A stretch of 64,000 nucleotides of DNA from DASQHY01 sp035602605 (lineage in GTDB: Bacteria; Acidobacteriota; Terriglobia; Acidiferrales; UBA7541). Location of the stretch: positions 1 through 64,000 of the forward strand of contig DATNLZ010000082.1 of NCBI GenBank assembly GCA_035602605.1. The letters run 5' to 3'. Below are positions 38,001 through 46,065 of this stretch, piece by piece (position 1 is the stretch's first letter; every line of letters begins with the position of its first letter). The position numbers and the translations under genes are program-made. The notes beneath the pieces are model-generated. The model did not search any database. It was given only the letters and a program-made list of their open reading frames with translations, and had not been told where the DNA came from.

Positions 38001-38122
38001 ACGGCAATGGACCCTCCGCAACAGCAGCCCAGAAGCCGGCAGCTCGCATCGACGGCCGAGCAAGCAATGCAGGGTCAGGAATTAAGTCTGGAACCGGTGA
38101 CGGTACTACTTCATTAAAATGA
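35075..38122 (+). CDS. uvrA: Excinuclease ABC subunit A
   Basis: A 1015-residue damage-recognition ATPase of nucleotide excision repair. It has two ABC modules: Walker A GVSGSGKSS at 49-57 and a second GVSGSGKST near 668. Both signatures LSGGEAQR are present, as are Walker B segments with LDEPSIGLH and FDEPTTGLH. The zinc-coordinating Cys pairs are visible in CLKC, CPRC, CSEC and CEAC. The C-terminal 60 residues are a Gly/Asn/His-rich tail not needed for the core. Translation starts at TTG 35075. The stop overlaps the next ATG as ATGA, so the downstream TPR gene is coupled to it. uvrC lies 4 kb downstream. Confidence 0.97.
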   Translation: MATEPNLTSNPSTQFVSEQGVIRVRGARVHNLKNITFDIPHNAITVVTGVSGSGKSSLAFDTIYAEGQRRYVESLSAYARQFLERIEKPDVDEISGIAPSIAIKQKNSTRNPRSTVATATEIYDYVRLLFARAGCTYCLKCGHEVRKDTMDEIAARVLALTRGRRFYVLYPLVISPASAVPGKRGAKKSVKIAPEMIRQALVDLQKRGFNRLFQGGRIFEFSSPETLLDVDFAKPVYVLVDRLAVSAESRTRLIDSIEICYREGSGDAILEFVPDEAGNGAERLIFNERFECKHCAIAYQEPEPRLFSFNNPYGACPRCQGFGNTIDFDLNLVVPDPSKTIEQGAIEPWTRPRYRSLYAESKRWLRAHGVPVDVPYRDLTPQQKHLILQGDPDEGFGGIKGLFDLLERKKYKLHVRVFLSRYRGYALCSECGGTRLRPEARAVRVDHRSIADVCRMTIKQARVFFDTLHLSESQAKIAGKILEEIRQRLRYLDAVGLDYLALDRLTSTLSGGEAQRTQLATSLGSHLVGALYVLDEPSIGLHPRDTQRLIDILKSLRDLGNTVLVVEHDPDTIAAADYILDLGPGAGEHGGRILFAGPRDRLLGDPHSLTARYLTGELRIPVPVRRHRPTGKFLRVFGARMHNLQNIDVMIPLQTLTVLTGVSGSGKSTLVYDVLYKALQARKNGGSVKEFCDRIDGDGFLQEVVIVDQSPIGRTPRSNPATYLKAFDCIRDVFASTPEAQKRGYAPGHFSFNIPGGRCEACQGDGTVTVEMQFLADVELVCEECRGTRFKSSVLEVRYRERNIHEVLQLTVREALAFFASVPKVTSRLKILDEVGLGYLRLGQSATTLSGGEAQRLKLAAHLTHTANPGILYIFDEPTTGLHFDDIQKLLMSFRKLLEGGASLVIIEHNLDVIKSADWVIDLGPEGGDLGGRVVATGTPEQVARNTESYTGKFLARVLNQDGSSRSGNHGNHGIHGNGPSATAAQKPAARIDGRASNAGSGIKSGTGDGTTSLK

Positions 38123-39441
38123 TGCGTGGAATTAGCATTATCGCTTGTGTTGTTGCCGTTGTTTCGATCTGCAGGCAAGCCAAGGTTCAAGCGCAGCAGC
38201 CGCGGACGCCATCCAGCTCATCAGCGCGCAAGCCGCACAAGGTGGCGAATCCGCTGAACGACCTTTTGGATCAGGCCCAGGCTGCGATGGACCGGAACGA
38301 TTACCGTGCCGCGGTCGAAACGCTCAATAAATTTGTCAGCGAAAAGCCAGACGTAGCCTATGCCCATTTTCAGCTAGCCTATGCCTACACCGGCCTCGAA
38401 CGTTGGCGTGAAGCGCAAGCGGAGTACCGGCGCGCCACTGAACTGGACCCCAAGCTTGCCCCCGCCTATCTGAATTTGGGTCTTCTGCTCCTGGATCGCG
38501 ATTCCGCGGTTGCCGTCGCGCCGTTGCGCAAGGCAGTGGAGCTGCTACCTGCGGAAAGCCGCCCGCGATTCCTGCTGGGATTGGCACTGGAACGCTCAGG
38601 TAAAATGTCCGAAGCCGCGGAAACTTACCAGGGAGCGGAGCGTCTAAATCCTCGCGACTTCGAAGTAGAATTTGCCTTGGGCCGGACGCTGCTGCGCTTG
38701 GATCGTGCCGCGGAAGCGGAGATGAAATTTCGCGCGGCCCTCGATATCAAACGTGATTCGGCGCCGGCACGGCTTGGCCTGGCAAATAGTTTGTTTGTGC
38801 AGCATAAGCCCGAGGCCGCCGGTCAATTCGAATCCTATTTGAAGCAGCAACCGCAGGACGCTGAAAGCCGCGAGCGCCTGGCGCGCATCCATTACGAACG
38901 AGAAGAGCTGCCGCAAGCCTTAGCCGAGCTGGACCGTGCTGAAGCGAATGCCCAACCAACGATCGATTCACTCAAGCTGCGCGCAGATATTGTCATCGCC
39001 CAAAAAAAGTGGGACGCCGCCATCGGAGTTTTGCTGAAGGCATTGCAGCTGGTCCCGCGCGATGCCGGCCTGCACGCTGGCTTGGGAAGGATCTATTTGG
39101 AGAAGCGCGATTTTACTGCTGCCGAAAAAGAACTTCGCGCTGCGCTCGCGACCGACAGCAGCCAGATAAACGCGCTGCGCGACCTAGGTACTTTGCTATA
39201 TCTGCAGGGGAATTATGCTGCGGCGCTCGAGGCCCTGGATCTACTTGCTAAACGAGAAACGCCGCTGCCAGGTTCATGGTTTGTCCGCGCCATTTGCTAC
39301 GATAAACTAGCAAGAAAAAAGGAAGCCCTCGAGTCGTACCAAAAATTTATCGATCTCGACGAGGGCCGTCATGATGATCAGAATTTTCAGGCCCGGCAGC
39401 GGATCAAGCTGTTGGCCCGGGAATTGCAAACTAAGAGATAA
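38119..39441 (+). CDS. Exported tetratricopeptide-repeat protein
   Basis: A 440-residue protein with a signal peptide (about 1-25) and then roughly ten tetratricopeptide repeats covering 50-430, with the usual W/L-G-Y-A-F-A-P spacing (for example AYAHFQLAYAYTGLERWREAQAEY). It is a scaffold protein with no enzymatic motif. ATG 38119 overlaps the uvrA stop. The next gene begins two bases after its stop. The three genes 38119-41358 are tightly packed and form one transcription unit with uvrA. Confidence 0.8.
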   Translation: MMRGISIIACVVAVVSICRQAKVQAQQPRTPSSSSARKPHKVANPLNDLLDQAQAAMDRNDYRAAVETLNKFVSEKPDVAYAHFQLAYAYTGLERWREAQAEYRRATELDPKLAPAYLNLGLLLLDRDSAVAVAPLRKAVELLPAESRPRFLLGLALERSGKMSEAAETYQGAERLNPRDFEVEFALGRTLLRLDRAAEAEMKFRAALDIKRDSAPARLGLANSLFVQHKPEAAGQFESYLKQQPQDAESRERLARIHYEREELPQALAELDRAEANAQPTIDSLKLRADIVIAQKKWDAAIGVLLKALQLVPRDAGLHAGLGRIYLEKRDFTAAEKELRAALATDSSQINALRDLGTLLYLQGNYAAALEALDLLAKRETPLPGSWFVRAICYDKLARKKEALESYQKFIDLDEGRHDDQNFQARQRIKLLARELQTKR

Positions 39442-39442
39442 A

Positions 39443-40645
39443 ATGTACACCCGCCCTTCATCACCGATGGTAATCATTTTTTTGTTTTTGTGTACGGCTA
39501 TCGCTATCTTCGCCCCAATCTCATGGGCACAGGTACGGGTTCCTGACCTGCAGGACCAGTTTGTTCACGAATCAAACCCGATTCGTAAAGCGAAGCTCCT
39601 GCAAAGACTTGGCGACGCCCAATTTCTCCAAGCTCACCGCGAACAGGCACGGGAAAATTACGACGGGGTCGTCAGAATCTACGAGACCTACCGCGACAAT
39701 GTGAGAGCATCGCTGACGGGACTCAGGGGTGCTCGTCCCGATGCCGAGCGCCACTCCGACGGTTACAGACAACTACAGATCCAGTTGCGCAAAGGTTTAC
39801 GCGATCTCGAGGAAACAATCTTGTCTACGCCCGAGGAACTACGCTCGCGCCTCCAGTCCTTGCGCACGGATCTAATCACCTGCGACGAAGACTTGATCAA
39901 GCTGCTGTTTCCCCGTCGGCGAAAACCTGAGCCGCAAAAGCCCGGAGCTATGACTGGGTCAAAGGAACCCCCTGATGCCGAAAAGCTACCAGGCGGGGCG
40001 CAGGGCCCGCAATCTTCCAAGCTGCAAAAACCCGAGACTCGGCCGCTAGCGCAAGAATCGTCGCAGATCGATAAGCCTGTAAGCGCGACGACGGAATCGT
40101 CGAAACCCGGAACCGGGGAAGCAACTCGGGTTGTCGAGCCCACGGCTAGCTCTAGCGGGGAGGCGGAACAAGAAAGACGGGTAGTCCCGCGAACCTTCGA
40201 GAAAAAGGACTATCTCAGTGAGCTTGAGGCCGACAAGATTCGTGATGCCGAAACATCGAATCAGCGGATTAAGCTTCTGCTCACATTTGCCGCAGACCGC
40301 CTCAAGAAATTCCAGTATGAGCTCGCGCACCCCTCGGCCAGCGGACGCCACAATGAAATGCTCGTCTTCCTGATGAATGCTTACGCCGGATGTGTGGACG
40401 ATGCGGCCGAATATATCGATGCAGGCAGGGAAAAACAGGAGAATGTTCACGACGGAATTAAGGAAATGCTCGCGAAAGGGAAAGAATTCCTCGTCATCCT
40501 GGAGGAACTCTCCGCGAAAGGCCCCGAGCGCGAAATTTATAAAGACACGCTTGACGATGCGATCGAGGGGACGCGCGACGCCGTCCACGACGCCGACAAA
40601 GCCAAAAAGGAAATCGCCGCACCTCCGGTGAGGCGACGCAATTAA
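39443..40645 (+). CDS. Secreted protein of unknown function with helical repeats
   Basis: A 400-residue protein with a signal peptide (about 1-29, ending SWAQ). The region 35-150 is helical and charged (possible coiled coil). The middle 160-240 is Pro/Lys/Ser-rich and disordered. The C-terminal 150 residues are again helical (DYLSELEADKIRDAETSNQRI and following). No known domain is recognised. ATG 39443 is one base after the TPR stop. The stop TAA shares its last A with the next ATG. Confidence 0.65.
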   Translation: MYTRPSSPMVIIFLFLCTAIAIFAPISWAQVRVPDLQDQFVHESNPIRKAKLLQRLGDAQFLQAHREQARENYDGVVRIYETYRDNVRASLTGLRGARPDAERHSDGYRQLQIQLRKGLRDLEETILSTPEELRSRLQSLRTDLITCDEDLIKLLFPRRRKPEPQKPGAMTGSKEPPDAEKLPGGAQGPQSSKLQKPETRPLAQESSQIDKPVSATTESSKPGTGEATRVVEPTASSSGEAEQERRVVPRTFEKKDYLSELEADKIRDAETSNQRIKLLLTFAADRLKKFQYELAHPSASGRHNEMLVFLMNAYAGCVDDAAEYIDAGREKQENVHDGIKEMLAKGKEFLVILEELSAKGPEREIYKDTLDDAIEGTRDAVHDADKAKKEIAAPPVRRRN

Positions 40646-41358
40646 TGTTCGTTCGCAAACGCGCGCGACCGGTATGCGGCGGAGCGCAAACCTTTCAACG
40701 CATGTTCACGCGGCTTGGGATTCAGGGACGGCCACCGCGGTTTGAGGTTGAGTGGTTTCCGTATGCGAATCTTGTGCATACCATTCGCCTCCGCGAAGAT
40801 ACTGCGTATGTGCGCGTCTCGGACGTGCTGCAGCGGGCGCCGCAGGAAGTGCTTGCCGCTGCAGCGGCCCTGCTTCTCGCGCGTCTGTATCGCCACCGCG
40901 CTCCTCGGGATCTGCAAGAAATCTACAGAGGGTTCGTCGAGGCTTCGACAACCAGACGGCGTATCGAGCGTTTGCGGATGGCCCGTGGCCGGCGTGTTTG
41001 TGGGGGGCCGCAGGGTGCGGTACACAATCTCGCGGCTTTATTCACGCGGCTGAATCAGCACTATTTTTCGGGAGCACTGCGGCAGCCCGATCTGGGTTGG
41101 AGTGCGCGCGCCTGGCGCCGTCAATTGGGAATTTTTGATTCGGGAATACAGCAAATCGTTCTGAATCGGCGGCTCGATCGCGTCACGGTTCCGGGGTGCG
41201 CGGTCGAGTATGTTCTTTACCATGAGATGCTGCACGTCAAACATCCTGTGCGCCGCGCGGCCTGTGGGCTCCAGGCCCATTCGCCTGAATTCCGCCGTGC
41301 CGAAAAAAGATTTGCAGAGTACGACAAGGCGCGAAAAATCCTGGCCCGTCTAGCCTGA
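40645..41358 (+). CDS. Putative zinc metallopeptidase, SprT/M48-like
   Basis: A 237-residue cytoplasmic protein with an HExxH zinc site, H193-E194-M-L-H197, in YHEMLHVKHP, followed by a possible third ligand in the HSPEFRRAEKRF segment. The arrangement (short C-terminal zincin with E-x-F/R) fits the SprT/YgjP type rather than a secreted M48 protease. The N-terminal 120 residues contain a basic, Arg-rich helical region. Substrate unknown. The ATG overlaps the stop of the preceding gene, so it is coupled to it. Confidence 0.7.
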   Translation: MFVRKRARPVCGGAQTFQRMFTRLGIQGRPPRFEVEWFPYANLVHTIRLREDTAYVRVSDVLQRAPQEVLAAAAALLLARLYRHRAPRDLQEIYRGFVEASTTRRRIERLRMARGRRVCGGPQGAVHNLAALFTRLNQHYFSGALRQPDLGWSARAWRRQLGIFDSGIQQIVLNRRLDRVTVPGCAVEYVLYHEMLHVKHPVRRAACGLQAHSPEFRRAEKRFAEYDKARKILARLA

Positions 41359-41413
41359 GTGTGGACCGCAGGGATCCTTAAGCCAGCGGCCAGCAAGCAA
41401 AGTCCAACTGACG

Positions 41414-41863
41414 TTAGCTTGAAGGGGATTTCCTCTTCCGGCGGTCCAGTTCCTGCCACAGCTTGGCGACATGCTTGCGGATTTTCTCGGCGTCTTCCGC
41501 GTGCGGATAAAGATTGAGATATTTCTCAAAAGATTTTGCCGCGGCGTTCTTTAATCCTTTTTTTTCCTGTGCTTCGCCGAGATACTTGTACGGCAGGGCG
41601 TAGCCGGGGTGGTACATTGCGGCATCCTGGAAGCGATCGATGGCAGCATCGTAGTTGCCTTTGCTAAGATAATATCTGCCAACCTCGATCGATTTTTCGG
41701 AGCGCTGCGGATCCCAGAGGGGTTGTGCGGGATCAGGAGCTGTCGCGGGCTCGGCCTTCCGGGGATTCTTCTGCTGTGCCTGCCCAAGGGCGCTTGCAAC
41801 AAGAAGGCACGATAGACACATCGCGAGCGTCAAACGAATCCATTGGCTAGGGCACAAATTCAT
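41414..41863 (-). CDS. Secreted TPR-repeat protein
   Basis: A 149-residue protein with a signal peptide (about 1-28) and two to three tetratricopeptide repeats at about 57-130 (YYLSKGNYDAAIDRFQDAAMYHP and the following). It ends in a basic RRKRKS tail. It is probably a periplasmic scaffold; partner unknown. It is divergent from uvrC and convergent with the metallopeptidase gene. Confidence 0.7.
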   Translation of the reverse strand: MNLCPSQWIRLTLAMCLSCLLVASALGQAQQKNPRKAEPATAPDPAQPLWDPQRSEKSIEVGRYYLSKGNYDAAIDRFQDAAMYHPGYALPYKYLGEAQEKKGLKNAAAKSFEKYLNLYPHAEDAEKIRKHVAKLWQELDRRKRKSPSS

Positions 41864-41981
41864 GCGTGGACCTCACCCGATTCGATTCGCTATCATGAAA
41901 GATGCCCGAGCCTCAGCCGAACCCAAAGCCAGCGGAAACGCATCCATAAAGTAGTATCTGAATAGCGATTGTACTCCGACC

Positions 41982-43817
41982 ATGGATCTCGATCAAAAAG
42001 CCGCTGGTCTTCCCGTAGGGCCCGGGGTGTATCTGTTCAAGGGTGCCGGCGGGAAGATTCTGTATGTGGGCAAGGCCGGATCGCTGCGCAGCCGCGTGAA
42101 ATCCTATTTTCTTGAATCTCGCTCGATTGATGCGAAAACCGGATCGCTGGTGCGCGAAATTACTGATCTGGAAACCATCGTTGTGGACAACGCGCGCGAG
42201 GCGCTGGCCCTTGAGAATCAGCTGATCAAGCGCCACCAGCCAAAATTCAACATACTTCTGCGCGACGACAAAACGTATCCGTACATCCGTTTTACCGCGT
42301 TCGAGAAGTATCCGCGCGTGTACGTGACCCGACGCCTGCGCAAAGACGGATCCATGTATTTCGGGCCGTATTTCCCGCACAGTCTCGCGCACCGGATTGT
42401 GCATTTCATTCACAAGCATTTTCTCGTGCCGTCCTGCACCGTAGACCTGGAGCGCCATCATCCGCGACCGTGTTTGCAGTATTACATTCATCGCTGCCTT
42501 GGTCCTTGCGTGCAGGGATTAGTCACCGATGAGCGTTATACCGAGGCTGCACAAGACGTGCGCACGTTTCTCGAAGGGCGCCGCCACGACCTGATCAAGA
42601 GCCTAGAAGCGCGGATGCAGGCGGCTTCCGGAGAAGAACGCTTCGAACAGGCTGGGGCGTACCGCGATTTGCTGCGGACTGTCGCGGATATCGAAGAGCG
42701 GCAGAAAATTGCGGCCGCGCAGGGCGACGATACCGACGTGCTGGCCTATTACGCGGAACCTCCACAGGTTGCCGCGAACCTGTTTCATTTGCGCGGCGGG
42801 CGAGTGGTGGACCGCCGGGATTTTTACTGGGAAGATCTGGCCGAATTCGACCCAGCTGAATTTGTGCCCTCTCTGTTAAAGCAGCTTTACCTCGAATCCG
42901 AATATTTGCCGCGCGCCATTCACGTGCCCGTTGATTTTGAAGATTGTGAATTGCTGGAGCAGGCTTTGGCGGAGCGCGCGAAACATCGCGTAGAAATACT
43001 CACGCCCCAGCGCGGGCAAAAGCGCGCGTTTCTCGAGCTCGTGGAAAAAAACGCCAAGCATTCATTTGACCAGCGTTTTCGCGTGCTGAAACCCACTTCC
43101 GCAGCGATCACCGAAGCCCTGCAAAGCGCTTTGAATCTTCCCGAGCCGCCGAAACGAATTGAGAGCTTTGACATCTCGCACATCCAGGGCACCGACACGG
43201 TGGCCTCGATGGTGGTGTGGGCCGATGGGCGCATGAAAAAATCAGATTATCGCAAGTTTATTATTCGCAGCGCTGCCACACCAGGGCAGAGCGACGACTT
43301 TGCGAGCTTGCAGGAAGCAGTCGAACGGCGCTACAGCCGCTTGCGGGCCGAGAATAAACCTTTGCCAAGCCTCATATTGATTGACGGCGGAATCGGGCAA
43401 TTGCATGCCGCGGCAGCAGCGCTCGAGAAATTGCAGATCATCAACCAGCCTCTGGCAAGCATTGCCAAAAAAGAAGAAATAATTTATGTGCTCGGACAAG
43501 AAGACGAACCCGTCAAACTCGAGCGACACTCGCCGATTCTGCACTTGATCCAGCAGATTCGCGACGAGACACATCGCTTCGCGGTAACTTTTCATCAACT
43601 CCGCCGCGGTAAGCGGCAAGTGCGCAGCGCCCTGTTGGAAATTCCGGGCGTGGGCGAGCGCACCGCAAAAAAACTCTTGCGAAGATATGGCAGCATCGCC
43701 CATCTGCGTGAGATTGGGCTCGAGGAATTGAGCCTGCTGGTGACGCGAACGCAGGCCGAGCGAATCGTGCAATATTTGAACGCCGAGCAGCCCGCGCCGG
43801 CAGTCGAGATCGGCTGA
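41982..43817 (+). CDS. uvrC: Excinuclease ABC subunit C
   Basis: A 611-residue dual-incision nuclease of nucleotide excision repair. The N-terminal GIY-YIG domain is visible in GVYLFKGAGGKILYVGKAGSLRSR. The UVR motif follows near 205-235. The RNase H-like C-terminal nuclease contains FDISHIQG and ILIDGGIGQL, and the HhH pair is in LEIPGVGERTAKKLL. The length fits the family. ATG 41982. The divergent neighbour at 41863 leaves 118 bases for its promoter. Confidence 0.97.
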   Translation: MDLDQKAAGLPVGPGVYLFKGAGGKILYVGKAGSLRSRVKSYFLESRSIDAKTGSLVREITDLETIVVDNAREALALENQLIKRHQPKFNILLRDDKTYPYIRFTAFEKYPRVYVTRRLRKDGSMYFGPYFPHSLAHRIVHFIHKHFLVPSCTVDLERHHPRPCLQYYIHRCLGPCVQGLVTDERYTEAAQDVRTFLEGRRHDLIKSLEARMQAASGEERFEQAGAYRDLLRTVADIEERQKIAAAQGDDTDVLAYYAEPPQVAANLFHLRGGRVVDRRDFYWEDLAEFDPAEFVPSLLKQLYLESEYLPRAIHVPVDFEDCELLEQALAERAKHRVEILTPQRGQKRAFLELVEKNAKHSFDQRFRVLKPTSAAITEALQSALNLPEPPKRIESFDISHIQGTDTVASMVVWADGRMKKSDYRKFIIRSAATPGQSDDFASLQEAVERRYSRLRAENKPLPSLILIDGGIGQLHAAAAALEKLQIINQPLASIAKKEEIIYVLGQEDEPVKLERHSPILHLIQQIRDETHRFAVTFHQLRRGKRQVRSALLEIPGVGERTAKKLLRRYGSIAHLREIGLEELSLLVTRTQAERIVQYLNAEQPAPAVEIG

Positions 43818-43914
43818 CCTCTGCACCGGTTTGCGCAGCTGGATGTACGTGCGCTCACGGGTGTGCTTGCACCTCCTGGAGCGCTGTGCTAACTTCAAAA
43901 TGGAGGAATTTCTA

Positions 43915-44211
43915 ATGGCTGAGAACATCGGTTCCAAAGTTACTTATTTCATGGTGGGCATCGGCATTGGCGCTTTGGTAGGCATCTTGTTCGCCCCGAA
44001 ATCAGGCGAGGACACCCGGGATTATCTCCTACAGAAGGCCGACGAGGGCAAAGATTACGCACAGAAAAAGGCGCGCGAGCTTCGTGAACGCGCCGAGGAC
44101 CTCCTGGAACGCAGCAAAGAGGTAGCTCGCGGGCAGAAGGATTCGATCAGCGCAGCGGTTGAAGCGGGCCGCGACGCATACCAACGCGAAAAAGCCAAAG
44201 CGGCGCAGTAG
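43915..44211 (+). CDS. YtxH-domain membrane protein
   Basis: A 98-residue protein with one N-terminal transmembrane helix (YFMVGIGIGALVGILFAP) followed by K-S-G-E-D-T-R and a long, strongly amphipathic charged helix (about 40-98). This is the YtxH pattern of a general-stress membrane protein that helps organise the envelope. ATG 43915 has GGAGGA at 43902-43907. Followed 62 bases later by another single-helix protein with a similar layout, so the two are probably co-expressed. Confidence 0.8.
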   Translation: MAENIGSKVTYFMVGIGIGALVGILFAPKSGEDTRDYLLQKADEGKDYAQKKARELRERAEDLLERSKEVARGQKDSISAAVEAGRDAYQREKAKAAQ

Positions 44212-44273
44212 CGCTGGCAACTCCAGTGGATCGAGAATAAAGCGCGCTTGCGGCGCGGGATATAGGGGCCTGA

Positions 44274-44789
44274 ATGGAGACTTGGTTAGCCATCTTTGTT
44301 GGGGTGACGGCTACTGCTGCCGTCGCCCAGGCGATTGTTCTCACAGCTGTATATCTCCGCATCCGGCGCACCACCGACGAAGTCTCACGCGTGGCCTCTG
44401 AACTACAGGCGCGCGTCAATCCCATCTTAATGCGCGTGCAAGTATTGGTGGATGACGCGCAGCCGCGCATCAACAATATGATCGCGGACGCCGCGCACGT
44501 CGTATATCTCGCGCGTGGTCAGGCACAAAAGGTCGATCGGGTGATCAGTGAAGCGACTGAACGCGTTCGCGGGCAATTAATTCACACCGATCGGATTTTA
44601 ACCGGATTGCTCGAAGCGACTGAGGCCTTCGGCTCAGGAATGCGGCGCTCGGTGTTGCGTCCAGTGTACAAGGCTTCAGCGTTGCTGAAGGGGGTTCAAG
44701 TTGGCCTGGATTTTTTCCGCAACCACAGACGTGCCGCGCAAAACCACGGGACGGACCGGGTGGAAGCCGAAGAAGAACTGTTCATTTAG
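44274..44789 (+). CDS. Membrane protein with DUF948-like helical domain
   Basis: A 171-residue protein with an N-terminal transmembrane helix (about 3-24) and then a long helical region (about 30-130) built from heptads (ASELQARVNPILMRVQVLV and following) of the DUF948/apolipophorin type. The C-terminus is acidic. The function is unknown; relatives are stress-inducible and lie next to YtxH proteins, as here. Confidence 0.65.
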   Translation: METWLAIFVGVTATAAVAQAIVLTAVYLRIRRTTDEVSRVASELQARVNPILMRVQVLVDDAQPRINNMIADAAHVVYLARGQAQKVDRVISEATERVRGQLIHTDRILTGLLEATEAFGSGMRRSVLRPVYKASALLKGVQVGLDFFRNHRRAAQNHGTDRVEAEEELFI

Positions 44790-44918
44790 AATGTACTCTT
44801 GAATTTCACCGCTACGATCTTTTTCGACAGTGGATTCAGACTTCTTGTCCCATAGGGGTGTTTCTCGACGGCTATCCAAATAGCTGTTGTCAACACAACG
44901 CATGGCGACAGCGATGGT

Positions 44919-46040
44919 TCAGTCTATCCAGCCGCCGCCGAGAACGCGATCATCAGAATAAAAAACAGCAGCTTGGCCCGGCGTGACAGCGCGTTGGGGG
45001 ATTTCAAACCGGACAAGAACACGAGCGGAATCAAGCGGCTCGAGAACGGCAGCAGCAGGTTCGTGGCGGTGGCGGATTTTTACGGTTGCGGGCAGGGGCT
45101 TCTCGAGAGCTTCGATGGACACCCAATTAACGTCGCGGACGACGAAAGAACCTTTGCGAAGTTCGTTGTCGTCGCCAACGACGACGCGCTTGCTTGTGCG
45201 GTCGAGTTCGATCACGTAAAGTGGGCGACCTGCAGCGATTCCCAGGCCCTTGCGCTGACCGACGGTGAAATGATGAACACCTTGATGGCGGCCGACCACC
45301 TCTCCGTCGGTCGTGATGATTTCTCCCGCTGAGTCCGGAAGCGAGTCGCCGCGCTCACCAAGATATGCGGAGATAAACCGCACGTAGTTTCCCGACGGAA
45401 CGAAACAAATTTCCTGGCTCTCGGGTTTTTCAGCGACAGGTAAGCTTGCCGCACGTGCGATGCGCCGCACTTCTTGTTTGGTGAGCACACCCAAGGGAAA
45501 TGAAGTGCGCGACATCTGTTCCTGAGTGAGTCCGAACAAGAAATAGGATTGATCTTTCGATTCGTCACGCGCGCGGAGAAGGTCGTGTCGGCGCGAATCT
45601 GCATTCCAGCGGATACGCGCGTAGTGCCCGGTGACCAGTTGCTGAGCGCCGATTTGCCTGGCCGTACGGAGCAACTGATCAAACTTCACATGGTTGTTGC
45701 AAAGAGTGCAGGGAACCGGCGTTTCTCCCGAGAGATAAGAATTCACGAACGGCCGAATGACGCTCGCTTCAAATGTTTCCTCAAAATTGACAACGTAGTG
45801 CGGGAAGCCGAGATGCTCGGCAACAGCACGCGCGTCGTAGACATCATCGAGCGAGCAGCAGCGATGCTGTGCTGGTCCGCCGGAATGAAGCTCGGGCAAA
45901 CGCCGCTGGTTCCAGAGTTGCATGGTGAGGCCGACGATGGGTTCACCCTGGCCGTGCAGCAGCGCGGCAACCGCGGAGCTATCAACGCCTCCGGACATGG
46001 CGACGACGGTGCGCGGCGGATTGGAGGTTTCCGTGGTCAT
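44919..46040 (-). CDS. mnmA: tRNA 2-thiouridine synthase (MnmA)
   Basis: A 373-residue enzyme that introduces sulfur at the wobble uridine of tRNAs for Lys, Glu and Gln, using ATP and a persulfide relay. The PP-loop SGGVDSS is at 16-22. The catalytic cysteines fit C114 in TLCNNHVKF and C212 in EICF. GQRKGLGI and the C-terminal beta-barrel are present. A longer frame exists upstream, but ATG 46040 (MTTETS) is used; the ribosome binding site is weak. It lies 25 bases after the cysteine desulfurase gene on the same strand, which can supply its sulfur. Confidence 0.95.
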   Translation of the reverse strand: MTTETSNPPRTVVAMSGGVDSSAVAALLHGQGEPIVGLTMQLWNQRRLPELHSGGPAQHRCCSLDDVYDARAVAEHLGFPHYVVNFEETFEASVIRPFVNSYLSGETPVPCTLCNNHVKFDQLLRTARQIGAQQLVTGHYARIRWNADSRRHDLLRARDESKDQSYFLFGLTQEQMSRTSFPLGVLTKQEVRRIARAASLPVAEKPESQEICFVPSGNYVRFISAYLGERGDSLPDSAGEIITTDGEVVGRHQGVHHFTVGQRKGLGIAAGRPLYVIELDRTSKRVVVGDDNELRKGSFVVRDVNWVSIEALEKPLPATVKIRHRHEPAAAVLEPLDSARVLVRFEIPQRAVTPGQAAVFYSDDRVLGGGWID

Positions 46041-46065
46041 GGTATAGAAGTCAATGACGCGGTCT

